The notes: a model not told the origin generated them from the letters alone. 64,000 bases of DNA from Saprospira grandis DSM 2844 (GCF_000275825.1 NZ_JH719942.1:1317914-1381913), one strand, 5' to 3'. Counted from the stretch's first letter, positions 33,559 to 42,000 are shown. Made by a program: numbers and translations.

Positions 33559-34218
33559 ATGCCTGCTCCTATTCATAATTTGTCCTTAGAAAACTCTATT
33601 GCCAATCAATATGTAGCCGAATTGCGCTCCGTTGATATTCAGCAAGACCCCATGCGCTTTCGCCAAAACTTACAACGTTTGGGTGAAGTTATGGCCTATG
33701 AGATTAGCAAAACCATGGCCTATCAGGCAAAAACCGTAGAAACGCCCTTAGGCGAAGCCGAAGTGGCCCTGCCTATTGAGCAGCCCGTTTTGGCCACCAT
33801 TCTGCGGGCGGGTTTGCCCATGCACCAAGGCTTGTTACATATTTTTGATCGGGCGGATAACGCCTTTGTTTCGGCCTATCGTCGTCATCATAAGGATGGC
33901 AGTTTTGAGATCAACCTAGAGTACGTTTCTTGTCCAGAACTAGAAGACCGCACCCTTATTATTGCCGACCCCATGTTGGCCACCGGTGCCTCTATGGCCA
34001 TGACCATAGAAGCTCTATCGGTTTATGGGCAAGCTAGAGATATTCATGTTGTGGTGGCTATTGCGGCGGCGGATGGCATTGAGCACATTCAGCGGATGCA
34101 CCCTAGAGTTCATATTTGGGCTGCTGCTATTGATGATGAACTAACGGCCAAATCCTATATTGTTCCGGGTTTGGGTGATGCGGGGGATTTAGCCTACGGC
34201 TCTAAGATTCAGGATTAG
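33559..34218 (+). CDS. upp: Uracil phosphoribosyltransferase
   Basis: 219 residues. Type I phosphoribosyltransferase fold with PRPP loop LIIADPMLATGASMAMTIEAL, the RAGLPMHQG stretch near the pyrophosphate site, and a C-terminal YIVPGLGDAGDLAYG, which carries the uracil-recognition loop of this family. It converts uracil plus PRPP to UMP in pyrimidine salvage. Length and motifs are normal for Bacteroidota Upp. Divergent from the SUKH-like gene; element E10 begins 13 bp after the stop. Confidence 0.94.
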   Translation: MPAPIHNLSLENSIANQYVAELRSVDIQQDPMRFRQNLQRLGEVMAYEISKTMAYQAKTVETPLGEAEVALPIEQPVLATILRAGLPMHQGLLHIFDRADNAFVSAYRRHHKDGSFEINLEYVSCPELEDRTLIIADPMLATGASMAMTIEALSVYGQARDIHVVVAIAAADGIEHIQRMHPRVHIWAAAIDDELTAKSYIVPGLGDAGDLAYGSKIQD

Positions 34219-34230
34219 GAAAAGATTTTT

Positions 34231-34376
34231 GCGTCTAGAAGCTGGCGGAGCCAGCTGGCCTAGCGATGTGCAGGGGTGGCCGTAGGCCAGACCGAGGCGG
34301 CTTTGCCGCCGAAGGGCCGAGCGAACAGCGAGCCCCGAAACGTAGCGCCGCAAGGCGAAGCCGCCGCGGAGGCCCC
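34231..34376 (-). repeat. Stem-variable intergenic element E10 (type A end)
   Basis: Minus-strand reading: GGGGCCTCCGCGGCGGC-TTCGCC..., CGCTACG, GGGGCTCGC, CTCGGCCC, GGCGGC-AAA-GCCGCC, TCGGTCTG, GGCC-TAC-GGCC, CATCGCTAGGCC, AGCTGGC-TCC-GCCAGCT, distal TCTAGACGC. Its GGGGC end lies 37 bp before the pyk start. Confidence 0.89.
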
Positions 34377-34412
34377 AAAAATAAACAGCAGAACAATAAA
34401 AAAAACCATTTT

Positions 34413-35846
34413 ATGGAAATTTCTAAGTTTCAGAAGACCAAGATTTTGGCCACTATTGGCCCGGCCTCCAATGATTATCAGAGCCTATTGGGTTTGGTCA
34501 AAGCGGGTGTGGATGCCATTCGGCTAAATTTTTCGCATGGGCAGCATGAGGACCATAAAAAGGTCTTTGACTATGTGCAATATATTAACAAAAAATACGG
34601 GACCAACATTAGTCTTTTGGCCGATTTGCAGGGGCCCAAACTGCGTGTAGGCCAGATGGAAAACGGTAAAATTCCTTTGAGTAAGGGGCAGATTTTGACC
34701 TTTACGGCTGAGGAGTGCCTAGGCAGCGCCGAGAAGGTGTATATGAGCTATACCGACTTTGCCAAGGATGTGAAAGTGGGGGAAAAAGTGCTGGTAGATG
34801 ATGGAAAAGTGGAGTTGCTCGTCAAGAGTAGCAATGGCAAAGATGAGGTCCAATTGGAGGTCTTATATGGCGACTTTCTGTCTTCTCGGAAGGGGGTAAA
34901 TTTGCCGGACACCAATATCTCGCAGCCTTCTTTGACCGAAAAGGACCTACGTGATTTGGACTTTATTTTGGGTTTGCCCTTTAACTGGATAGCCCTTTCC
35001 TTTGTGCGTAAGGCCCAAGATATTGAGGATTTGCGCAAGCGGCTCAAAAAGGCCAATCATCCGGGGCGGATCATTGCCAAAATTGAAAAGCCCGATGCCA
35101 TTACCAACATTGACGAAATCATTGCGGCCTCGGATGGGGTTATGGTGGCTCGGGGTGATTTAGGCGTAGAAGTGCCTATGGAGCGTCTGCCGATGTTGCA
35201 AAAAATGATCATTCGCAAATGTATTGAGCAGGCTTGTCCCGTTATTGTGGCCACCCAGATGATGGACAGTATGATCAAGAGCCCCACTCCTACTCGGGCC
35301 GAAATCATTGATGTGGCCAATGCCGTTTTGGATGGGGCCGACACCGTGATGTTGAGTAATGAGACCGCTATGGGCCTACATCCTGCCAAGGTGGTAGAGG
35401 CGATGAATAGAATTATTGCTGAGGCCGAGCAAATGCCCACGGTTTATAATAGAGAGCTCACCCCTTCTGATGATTCGGAGTCCTTTTTATCTGATGCGAT
35501 TTGCTACAATGCTTGTAGAATTGCCAAGCAGGTCAAGGCCAAAATGATTATTGGCATGACCAAATCGGGTTATACGGGTTTTATGGTGTCTAGCTATCGG
35601 CCAGAAGCCGATGTGGTGGTCTTCTCTTCGGATGAGCATTTGATTAAGACCCTCAACTTGGTTTGGGGCACTCGCTGCTACTATTATGATAAGTTTACCA
35701 GCACCGATGATACGATTCAAGATGTAACAAACATTCTCAAGGAAAAAGGCCTGCTCGAGGCTGGAGATGTGATTATCAATACGGGCTCTATGCCGCTACA
35801 TGAGCGGAAAAAGACCAATATGTTGAAAGTGACTTTGGTGCAGTAA
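34413..35846 (+). CDS. pyk: Pyruvate kinase
   Basis: 477 residues from ATG 34413; the open frame upstream runs through element E10 and is not coding. Landmarks: TKILATIGPAS, IRLNFSHG, the active-site IAKIEKPDAI (catalytic Lys), VMVARGDLGVEVPMERLP, ATQMMDSMIKSPTPTRAE and GADTVMLSNETAMG. It makes pyruvate and ATP in the last glycolytic step. Normal length with the C-terminal allosteric-type domain. An AT-rich DUF262 gene follows after only 32 bp, with no terminator seen between them, so readthrough into that cassette is possible. Confidence 0.96.
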   Translation: MEISKFQKTKILATIGPASNDYQSLLGLVKAGVDAIRLNFSHGQHEDHKKVFDYVQYINKKYGTNISLLADLQGPKLRVGQMENGKIPLSKGQILTFTAEECLGSAEKVYMSYTDFAKDVKVGEKVLVDDGKVELLVKSSNGKDEVQLEVLYGDFLSSRKGVNLPDTNISQPSLTEKDLRDLDFILGLPFNWIALSFVRKAQDIEDLRKRLKKANHPGRIIAKIEKPDAITNIDEIIAASDGVMVARGDLGVEVPMERLPMLQKMIIRKCIEQACPVIVATQMMDSMIKSPTPTRAEIIDVANAVLDGADTVMLSNETAMGLHPAKVVEAMNRIIAEAEQMPTVYNRELTPSDDSESFLSDAICYNACRIAKQVKAKMIIGMTKSGYTGFMVSSYRPEADVVVFSSDEHLIKTLNLVWGTRCYYYDKFTSTDDTIQDVTNILKEKGLLEAGDVIINTGSMPLHERKKTNMLKVTLVQ

Positions 35847-35849
35847 AAG

Positions 35850-35879
35850 TAAATAATTAACCCTTTAAATAAATAATTA
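35850..35879 (+). repeat. 10-bp direct repeat upstream of the DUF262 gene
   Basis: TAAATAATTA occurs at 35850-35859 and 35870-35879, two helical turns apart, the second touching the ATG. It could be an operator, a remnant of integration, or chance in an AT-rich gap. Confidence 0.45.
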
Positions 35880-37570
35880 TGGCAAACTTAAGTGCGGAGA
35901 GTAAATCGCTTAATGAAGTATTTGGACTTACTTACAAATACGTTATTCCTGCTTACCAAAGGGACTATCAATGGGATTACGATCGTTGCTACACATTATA
36001 TAATGACTTGATAGAAGCCTATTATAAAAGTAAGGATGATTCTGAAGCGCCAAATTACTTTATTGGAAATATAGTTCTTTCAAAAGATAAGTCTCATAAA
36101 GGTTTATATAGAATAATTGATGGTCAACAAAGAATGACAACTATTCTTTTAATGGTGAAATCTATCTATGTTTTAGATCAAGAACTTGAAGGCTTAAAAG
36201 ACTTTTATTTGGTCAATGCTGGAGGCCTTAAAAAAAATAAAAAGGCTCCTCGCTTCACTTATGAAGCAAATCAGAATCAAAGCCTTTTATATGATGTACT
36301 AGAATCTAATGCTACAGATTTTAAAGCTCGTTATGAAGAATGTATAGATGGAAGTAAAAACTCAAGAGAACGAACAAACAACCTAGAACAAAGGTGTACT
36401 AATATTTTTGAAAAAAATTGTTTTCTATTCTATAGTTGGTTTTCTTTCTTAAAAGAAGAGAAAAAAGAAGACTTATCTGAAGTAACTAATTTCATTGTAG
36501 ATCAAGTCATTCTTCTACCTATTTACGTAGACGACAAGGATGCCGAGGATGCAGAACAAAGTGCTATAACCATCTTTGAAACGATTAATAATAGAGGTAT
36601 GAGTCTGCGTGATGCAGATATCTTTCATGCCAAGTTATATGAAAAGGCAAAAAAAATAGGCGAAGAAGATGACTATATGGCAAGATGGGAGAATCTAAAA
36701 CAAGACTGTGAAGAACTTGATATAACTATTGATGACCTTTTTAGATACTACAGTCAAGTCATTCGAGGAAAAGCAAACAATTTTGGTTCAGAAACAGGGC
36801 TACGAGACTTTTTCATAAAAACAAAAAATTCCCCTTTATATAAGACCCCTTACTCAGAAACTGTTGATGCCCTAGAGAAAATTGTTCAGATTATTTTTGC
36901 TCTCAATAAAGCAACGACCCTTGCTGATTCCAGTATAACTCCTTGGCTACAAATAATTGGAGAGTATAGTAACAAATACCCTCAAAATGCTATTGTTGTT
37001 TACTGCTATACCTACGACCTAAAAGATTCTAAAACAATGAGCGATAATGAGAACTTTAAACTCTTTTTACAGGAGCTCATTCGTCGAGTGTTTCGATATG
37101 GTCCTAGCTCAAGTGTAAAACGTGAAATTTATAAAATCGTAGCCACTATTGCTAATGGGAAAAAGCTAGATTACTATTCTGGAGGCACTTTAGAAAAAGA
37201 GGAATTGTTATATCAAGGGAAGTTTTCTAAAACATGGGCCCTTTTAGCCTACTACCTTAACAGTAATAACAGCCTAGTCTTAGAGTATAAACTCGAAAGT
37301 ATTATTGGTAATAAAGATGTGGGATCAAATGGCTGGACTTCTGAGGATGTCCAAGCTGCCAAGGACACTATTGGTAACTATGTTCTAATTACAGGGTCAA
37401 GAAGCTATGCTAACTTCGAAACAAAGTCTAAACGATATTTGAATAAGAAAAACCTCCCCCAAGAGACCCTAGAAGTTTTTCAAAAACCTCTTTTTAAGAA
37501 AAAAGACTTAGAGCAAAGAGATCAAGAACTAAAAACAAGAATCATCAACTTTTATACTAAGCCAAAATAG
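35879..37570 (+). CDS. DUF262 (GmrSD-like) protein with degenerate HNH region
   Basis: 563 residues. The N-terminal DUF262 domain (ParB-like, nucleotide-binding) has YVIPAYQRDYQW at about 19-30, the hallmark IIDGQQRMTT with D81-G82-Q83-Q84-R85, and FETINNRGMSLRDADIFHAKLY. The C-terminal part matches DUF1524 in outline (IGNYVLI, FETKSKRYL, final RDQELKTRIINFY), but where active relatives have a His in E/D-H-I-x-P this protein reads LESIIGN near residue 473, so the nuclease site looks lost. Strongly AT-rich against its neighbours, suggesting transfer. It lies 11 bp before an ATPase gene. GmrSD relatives restrict modified phage DNA; a defence role here is inference. Confidence 0.85.
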   Translation: MANLSAESKSLNEVFGLTYKYVIPAYQRDYQWDYDRCYTLYNDLIEAYYKSKDDSEAPNYFIGNIVLSKDKSHKGLYRIIDGQQRMTTILLMVKSIYVLDQELEGLKDFYLVNAGGLKKNKKAPRFTYEANQNQSLLYDVLESNATDFKARYEECIDGSKNSRERTNNLEQRCTNIFEKNCFLFYSWFSFLKEEKKEDLSEVTNFIVDQVILLPIYVDDKDAEDAEQSAITIFETINNRGMSLRDADIFHAKLYEKAKKIGEEDDYMARWENLKQDCEELDITIDDLFRYYSQVIRGKANNFGSETGLRDFFIKTKNSPLYKTPYSETVDALEKIVQIIFALNKATTLADSSITPWLQIIGEYSNKYPQNAIVVYCYTYDLKDSKTMSDNENFKLFLQELIRRVFRYGPSSSVKREIYKIVATIANGKKLDYYSGGTLEKEELLYQGKFSKTWALLAYYLNSNNSLVLEYKLESIIGNKDVGSNGWTSEDVQAAKDTIGNYVLITGSRSYANFETKSKRYLNKKNLPQETLEVFQKPLFKKKDLEQRDQELKTRIINFYTKPK

Positions 37571-37581
37571 ACCAACACAGC

Positions 37582-39093
37582 ATGTCAACGAATAACTACA
37601 TATCAAAGATAAAAATATGCAACTTTAAGGGGTATAAGGAAAATCCCGAAGACGACAATTATTTCACTTTAGCAATCCCCTATGATGAAAAACCCCACGC
37701 ACTCATTTACGGAGCTAATGGAGCGGGAAAAAGCTCTCTTTATCAAGCAATTAACTACTTCTTCAACTATCAGTCTTTAGCTGACCTATACATGGCCAAC
37801 CAGCCTTCTTTTTCTGAGGAAGAAAAAGAAGCAAGAGACGAAGAGTTTCGACGCAACTTAGTTAATTCAGCTAGTGATAGTACAGAGTTCAACATAGTAC
37901 TTAATGACACGATTGAAAATGCTCATGAATTAGACATTCAAGCATTTTGTTTTGCTCCTTTTGACTTTGAGCTATTTGATTATATTGCCTTCACAGATTT
38001 TGTACAACAGAGCTACCTTCCTCATGATAATGATTTAGATGAATTTTCAAAGGAGCATGCTCCCACTGTTGCAGAAAAAGTAACAGAAGTCCTAAATAAT
38101 CAGTTTCAAGAAAAATCATTAAGTATCAGCTTCAACATTGAGGGAGATTACAACCTAATCGTTAAAGACGCTGATCGATTTCCAAGTGGTATAACCAAAG
38201 ATTTTAAAAACTTTCTTAACGAAGGGAAGCTTAATTTGATTAAGACGCTCTGCATGTTTGAGATTTTTAAAATTTTAAAAAGCAGAGAGAAAACCAACCT
38301 CATTGTCCTTGATGATTTTGTTTCTAGTCTTGACGACATTAACAGAACTGAGTTGCTTCGGTATTTATTTGAACAGGTTCTTGAAGGTAGCCCCGTGATA
38401 CGTTATCAACTTATTATCCTTACTCATCACACTCACTTCTATAATCGAATCAAATTTGCCATCAGTGAGACTTATCCAGAGCATAAATCGAAATGGTCTT
38501 TTTTTAGATTATATGAACACGATAACTACATTAACGCCTTTTCAGAGGACACTATAGATTTTAATAAAGAATTCAACGAATTAAATAAGCGCTTAGAGAG
38601 TCAAGATGCTAATCAATGTCTACCGTCTATTGGAAATGATATTCGAAAACTATCAGAAATAATGGGCTACTTGGTGGCTGAAACGCTTCAGTTATCCCCA
38701 AAAACATCAATAGAAGATATACTACAGCTAAGTAATATTGGTAAAAACCCTTTTTATTTCAAAAGAGAAAGAGTAAACAAAAAAATAGTAACAAAATTAG
38801 CTGTACACTTACTAGAAGACATAAAAGAGCTACTAGAAGACTCAAATCAAAATGAGCTAAAAACTCAACTAGAAGCTAAAATAGCTGAATATCAATCAAC
38901 AGAAAATCTAGAAATAATAGATACTATATTGCAGCAATTTAGACTCATAAAGCTATACAGAAAAGCCGCGCTCCATTCATTATCTCATGGTCAAGTAGAA
39001 GAAGTTAACTATAGTGTATCTAATCTAAAAGCCTCTATAAAAATTTTGAAGGAAGTTAACATTCTTAGAAAAAAGGTAAATAAAAGCAACTAA
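37582..39093 (+). CDS. Compact RecF/SMC-like AAA ATPase, probable defence partner
   Basis: 503 residues. N-terminal IKICNFKGY strand and Walker A GANGAGKSS (residues 44-52), an ABC-like signature FLNEGKLNLIKT (about 211-222), Walker B LIVLDDFVSSLD (about 240-252) and a switch-like LIILTHHTHFYNR. The long coiled-coil arm of SMC/RecN proteins is missing. Residues about 320-503 are helical, with RKAALH (R460, H465), an R-x4-H arrangement as in HEPN RNases but also possible by chance. AT-rich, 11 bp after the DUF262 gene, shares terminator 39102-39139. Likely a two-gene operon; I do not recognise this exact pair as a named system. Confidence 0.85.
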   Translation: MSTNNYISKIKICNFKGYKENPEDDNYFTLAIPYDEKPHALIYGANGAGKSSLYQAINYFFNYQSLADLYMANQPSFSEEEKEARDEEFRRNLVNSASDSTEFNIVLNDTIENAHELDIQAFCFAPFDFELFDYIAFTDFVQQSYLPHDNDLDEFSKEHAPTVAEKVTEVLNNQFQEKSLSISFNIEGDYNLIVKDADRFPSGITKDFKNFLNEGKLNLIKTLCMFEIFKILKSREKTNLIVLDDFVSSLDDINRTELLRYLFEQVLEGSPVIRYQLIILTHHTHFYNRIKFAISETYPEHKSKWSFFRLYEHDNYINAFSEDTIDFNKEFNELNKRLESQDANQCLPSIGNDIRKLSEIMGYLVAETLQLSPKTSIEDILQLSNIGKNPFYFKRERVNKKIVTKLAVHLLEDIKELLEDSNQNELKTQLEAKIAEYQSTENLEIIDTILQQFRLIKLYRKAALHSLSHGQVEEVNYSVSNLKASIKILKEVNILRKKVNKSN

Positions 39094-39101
39094 ACAACCC
39101 C

Positions 39102-39139
39102 AAAACGGCCAGCACGCAAATTTGCGTACTGGCCGTTTT
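39102..39139. terminator. Bidirectional intrinsic terminator closing the DUF262/ATPase cassette
   Basis: An 18-bp stem with one mismatched pair: AAAACGGCCAG, then ACGCAAA/TTTGCGT, then CTGGCCGTTTT. It serves both the cassette and the opposing FKBP gene. Confidence 0.92.
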
Positions 39140-39160
39140 CTTTTCCTGCTCTAGCTGTTC

Positions 39161-39610
39161 CTACTGCACCTCAATCACTTCCACATCAAAAATGAGGACG
39201 CTATTGGCGGGAATGCTACTTGTGCCCGTAGCTCCATAGCCCAAAGCCGAGGGAATCAGCAATTTGCCACTGCCGCCTTCCTTAAATTTGGGAATCCCCA
39301 GCTGCCAGCCCTTGATCACATTGGCTAGGGGAAAAGTAGCGGGAGTACCCCGATCTATAGAAGAGTCAAATTTGTCTCCATTGAGCAAAAAGCCCTCATA
39401 ATGCACCTTAACATCATCGGCAATAGTGGCGGTATCTCCAGTTCCCTCTACCTCAATGACATAAAAGAGGCCATCCTCCCCTTCTTGGGCATTCAGATTA
39501 TTATCTTCAATGTAGTCGAGGATCTTCTCCCGGTCTTTCTCCGATTGCTTTTCGCAGGAGGTCAAAAAAGGAAGGGCCAAAAGACAAAAGATAAAAAATT
39601 TGTAGTTCAT
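39161..39610 (-). CDS. FKBP-type peptidyl-prolyl cis-trans isomerase, lipoprotein
   Basis: 149 residues. Lipoprotein signal with lipobox PFLTSC-EKQ (Cys near residue 19), a short charged helix (SEKDREKILDYIEDNN), then an FKBP domain: VKVHYEGFLLNGDKFDSSIDRG, the VIKGWQLGIPKFKEGGSGKLLIP core, GYGATG and IPANSVLIFDVEVIEV. It speeds proline isomerisation in folding of exported proteins, anchored to a membrane in the periplasm. The catalytic-pocket aromatic residues (Y, F, W) are present. Host-like codon use. Confidence 0.94.
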   Translation of the reverse strand: MNYKFFIFCLLALPFLTSCEKQSEKDREKILDYIEDNNLNAQEGEDGLFYVIEVEGTGDTATIADDVKVHYEGFLLNGDKFDSSIDRGTPATFPLANVIKGWQLGIPKFKEGGSGKLLIPSALGYGATGTSSIPANSVLIFDVEVIEVQ

Positions 39611-39640
39611 AAGTCGTTCTATTTTTTGAAAAGATGCAAT

Positions 39641-40141
39641 TTACTGCCAAGTGGTGGGCAAAATATAGCGGATGGTCAAGGCGCCACGCAATAAAGAGCT
39701 GCGGGGGCTCCCCAAAACAGGCTTCCAATCTAAAGCAATATTAACGGGCGTAAAATTAAAGGTATACTCCGCCCCCAAGGCAATGGCCAAACCCGCCCCA
39801 AAGCGTCGTTTTTCGCCCACCGGGGTATAAACCCCCATATGCAAGCCCGCAGCCCCATAAGCCGAGAAGTTGGTGTTAAAACCAATATCTCGATGATAGT
39901 ACCACATTCCCTCTACCACATAACCATTGGTAAAAGAGCGGCGACGCTCATCGATATGTACCCCCACCAAAACCTCCCAAGCCATTTGAGGCGAGGGATA
40001 ATAGGAAAAGAATTCTTTATAACTGAGCTGAAAAGAGGTCCCTCCACGCAAACCAATAGCCTGATCGTAATGCTGGGCCGACAAGCTAGAGAAGCCCATG
40101 AATAAACAAAAACAGATAGATAGAAATCGAGCAACTGACAT
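39641..40141 (-). CDS. Small outer-membrane beta-barrel protein
   Basis: 166 residues with a signal peptide (ARFLSICFCLFMGFSSLSA-QH). The mature part alternates short amphipathic strands with aromatic ends and Gly turns (AIGLRGGTSFQLSYKEFF, YVVEGMWYYHRDIG, FGAGLAIALGAEYTF) and ends with a hydrophobic strand GALTIRYILPTTW, a pattern of an eight-stranded barrel. No named family recognised. It lies 30 bp upstream of the FKBP gene on the same strand, so the two may be co-transcribed. Confidence 0.78.
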   Translation of the reverse strand: MSVARFLSICFCLFMGFSSLSAQHYDQAIGLRGGTSFQLSYKEFFSYYPSPQMAWEVLVGVHIDERRRSFTNGYVVEGMWYYHRDIGFNTNFSAYGAAGLHMGVYTPVGEKRRFGAGLAIALGAEYTFNFTPVNIALDWKPVLGSPRSSLLRGALTIRYILPTTWQ

Positions 40142-40229
40142 AAGTAGAGTTTGATGGTGTTTTCCAAAAAAAGCAATAGTCGCAAAACGACAAAACGCTT
40201 GCGACTATTTTATACAGACTGCTTTTCCT

Positions 40230-41141
40230 CTATGCTTCACAAAGTTGCTTTCTATAAAAGCCCTTTTCATTGTAGGGCCTAGCAAAGTCAGATGCTTTAC
40301 ATTGAATCGAACAGGCTCCCGCCAATTCTTGGCTACAGGCTTCACACTGTACAATATGATCATTGCAATGTGAGTTGCAGCAGTTAACCATTCTCGTGGT
40401 CTTTTTGCCACAGTTGTAGCAACGGCTAATCACCGAAGGATTTACCGTATTGACAGGTACATGCACTCGGCCATCAAAAACATAACAATCGCCCTCAAAA
40501 TCTTCTCCTCCAACCTCTTTGCCATAGTTAATGATGCCCCCATGTAGCTGGTAAACCTCCTCAAAACCCTGCTGGATCAAATAAGCCGAGGCTTTTTCGC
40601 ATTTGATGCCGCCCGTGCAATAGGTCAATACTTTTTTATCTTTCAAATGGTCCATTTCCTTGATCTTCTCCGGAAACTCCCGAAAGTTGTCAATGTCCAT
40701 CGTAATCGCCCCCTTAAAACGCCCCAGCTTATGCTCATAATTAGATCGCATATCAATCACCACCACATCTTCTTGGTCCTTTAGGGCCTTAAACTCTGCT
40801 GGCTGCAAATGCTTGCCGGTCTCTTTTGTTGGGTCTACGCTATCATAAAGGCCAGAGTTTACAATTTCTGGCTTGTAGCGAACGTGCATCTTAACAAAAG
40901 AAAGCTCCTCCACCTCGTCAATTTTCCAATGAATGCCCTGCAGACGCGGATCAGATGCTACATAATCCATATATGCCTGGCATTGCTCTGGCGTTCCCGA
41001 GATCGTTCCATTCAATCCCTCATTGGCAATAATAATGCGGCCAAAAATGCCTAAATCCTTACAAAATTCCAGATGTTTAGGCGCCATTTCTTCCGCATCT
41101 TCTAGATGGGCGTACTTGTAGTACAACAAAGTTTGATACAT
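40230..41141 (-). CDS. trhO: tRNA uridine(34) hydroxylase, rhodanese-related (TrhO/YceA)
   Basis: 303 residues from ATG 41141; the frame extends upstream through element E11, but a promoter at 41179-41186 excludes that. The N-terminal UPF0176 domain (FGRIIIANEGLNGTISG) precedes a rhodanese domain with active-site Cys in LTYCTGGIKCEKAS. A Cys-rich C-terminus (CYNCGKKTT, CCNSHCNDHIVQCEAC) probably binds zinc. TrhO adds oxygen to wobble uridine to start 5-carboxymethoxy- or 5-methoxyuridine formation. Monocistronic. Confidence 0.93.
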   Translation of the reverse strand: MYQTLLYYKYAHLEDAEEMAPKHLEFCKDLGIFGRIIIANEGLNGTISGTPEQCQAYMDYVASDPRLQGIHWKIDEVEELSFVKMHVRYKPEIVNSGLYDSVDPTKETGKHLQPAEFKALKDQEDVVVIDMRSNYEHKLGRFKGAITMDIDNFREFPEKIKEMDHLKDKKVLTYCTGGIKCEKASAYLIQQGFEEVYQLHGGIINYGKEVGGEDFEGDCYVFDGRVHVPVNTVNPSVISRCYNCGKKTTRMVNCCNSHCNDHIVQCEACSQELAGACSIQCKASDFARPYNEKGFYRKQLCEA

Positions 41142-41178
41142 GATTGTCAGTGTTATATTATGCAAAAATATAAGACTG

Positions 41179-41186
41179 CAAAGATA
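41179..41186 (-). promoter_or_regulatory. -7 promoter element for trhO
   Basis: TATCTTTG followed by C on the minus strand, 38 bp before ATG 41141. Exact TAnnTTTG match; it decides the start choice. Confidence 0.68.
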
Positions 41187-41237
41187 AAGGATTTTTTTGT
41201 CTTTTTTTATTGCTGCTGTTTTTCTTCTGCTGTTTTT

Positions 41238-41400
41238 GGGGCTGCCCCTCCCTACGGTCGGGTCGGGCTGTGTCAGGGCTCGCAGGTCTGCTCGGCCCTG
41301 CAGTTTTTTTCGCTTCGCTTCAAAAAACTTGGGTCTGGCCCTGCGGGCCACCCTTATCCATCCCTCAGCCGAGGCTGCGGCCTGGCTGTAGCGCAAGGCC
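41238..41400 (+). repeat. Stem-variable intergenic element E11 (type B end)
   Basis: GTTTTTGGGGCTGCCCC, CCCTACGGTCGGG slot, GTCGGGCTGTG, CAGGGCTCGCAGGTCTG, CTCGGCCCTG, a slot-2 hairpin AGTTTTTT/AAAAAACT, GGGTCTG, GGCCC-TGC-GGGCC, CATCCCTCAGCC, tail GAGGCTGCGGCC. The 429-bp gap from 41142 to 41570 holds this element, the trhO promoter and no other gene. Confidence 0.88.
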
Positions 41401-41627
41401 TTTTACTCTTCTCGAGAAAGGGGCTGCACCGCCAAAAAGCGATATAAATGCAGCAAAAGCAGGCTCGAAAATAGCCCCAAAAATGGCCGCAAAAAAAATT
41501 AAAAATAATTTGCAACTCCCTGATAAACAAGCTAATAAAATGCAAGTAATTTAAGCAAAAAAGTAACAAAATGCAATTCTGTACGTATAATAATTATACA
41601 TTGTTCACAACAAAACAGGCTAATCTT

Positions 41628-41945
41628 ATGAAATCGAACAGCGCATTGCATCTCAATCTACACCACGCTATTGCTCAACAACTTTTAGTGGCTTTTCGCT
41701 ACAAGGACCAAGACGATTGGCGGGTGGTAGAACCTTTTTGTTTGGGCCTTAGCTCGGCCAATAATTGGAGCCTAAGAGCTTTTCAACGCTCGGGACCCGC
41801 TGGCTCCAAAACCGACTGGAAACTTTTCAATTTGGATAAGGCCCAGGACCTTCGGGTACTTAGCCAGCAATTCACTGCCGATTTGCGCAAAAAATATCGC
41901 ATTGGCGATAAGCATATGCAAACCATTTTCCGACAGCTTTACTAA
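41628..41945 (+). CDS. Stand-alone WYL-domain protein
   Basis: 105 residues from ATG 41628; an in-frame ATG at 41571 would add 19 unconserved residues. The body matches the WYL domain: LLVAFRYKDQDDWRVVEPFCLGLS, then WSLRAFQRSG, then WKLFNLDKAQDLRVLSQQF. WYL domains bind ligands, including nucleic acids or nucleotides, and usually sit behind a helix-turn-helix in regulators, among them regulators of defence loci. Here no DNA-binding domain is present. It lies just upstream of the restriction-modification gene, which runs the other way; a shared terminator separates them. A regulatory role is possible inference. Confidence 0.8.
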   Translation: MKSNSALHLNLHHAIAQQLLVAFRYKDQDDWRVVEPFCLGLSSANNWSLRAFQRSGPAGSKTDWKLFNLDKAQDLRVLSQQFTADLRKKYRIGDKHMQTIFRQLY

Positions 41946-41969
41946 GATTTTTTATAGATTATCCAACTT

Positions 41970-42000
41970 GGCCAGGGCGCTCTTGCGCCCTGGCCTTTTT
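41970..42000. terminator. Intrinsic terminator after the WYL gene
   Basis: Perfect 11-bp stem GGCCAGGGCGC/GCGCCCTGGCC, TCTT loop, then TTTTTT. It faces the converging restriction-modification gene. Confidence 0.92.

Noticed and set aside
34266-34412. Upstream extension of pyruvate kinase through element E10
   Set aside because: The 49 extra residues are Arg/Gly-rich element sequence; the family start matches ATG 34413.
41142-41396. Upstream extension of the TrhO gene through element E11
   Set aside because: An exact -7 promoter box at 41179-41186 lies inside it and the extra residues match nothing in the family.
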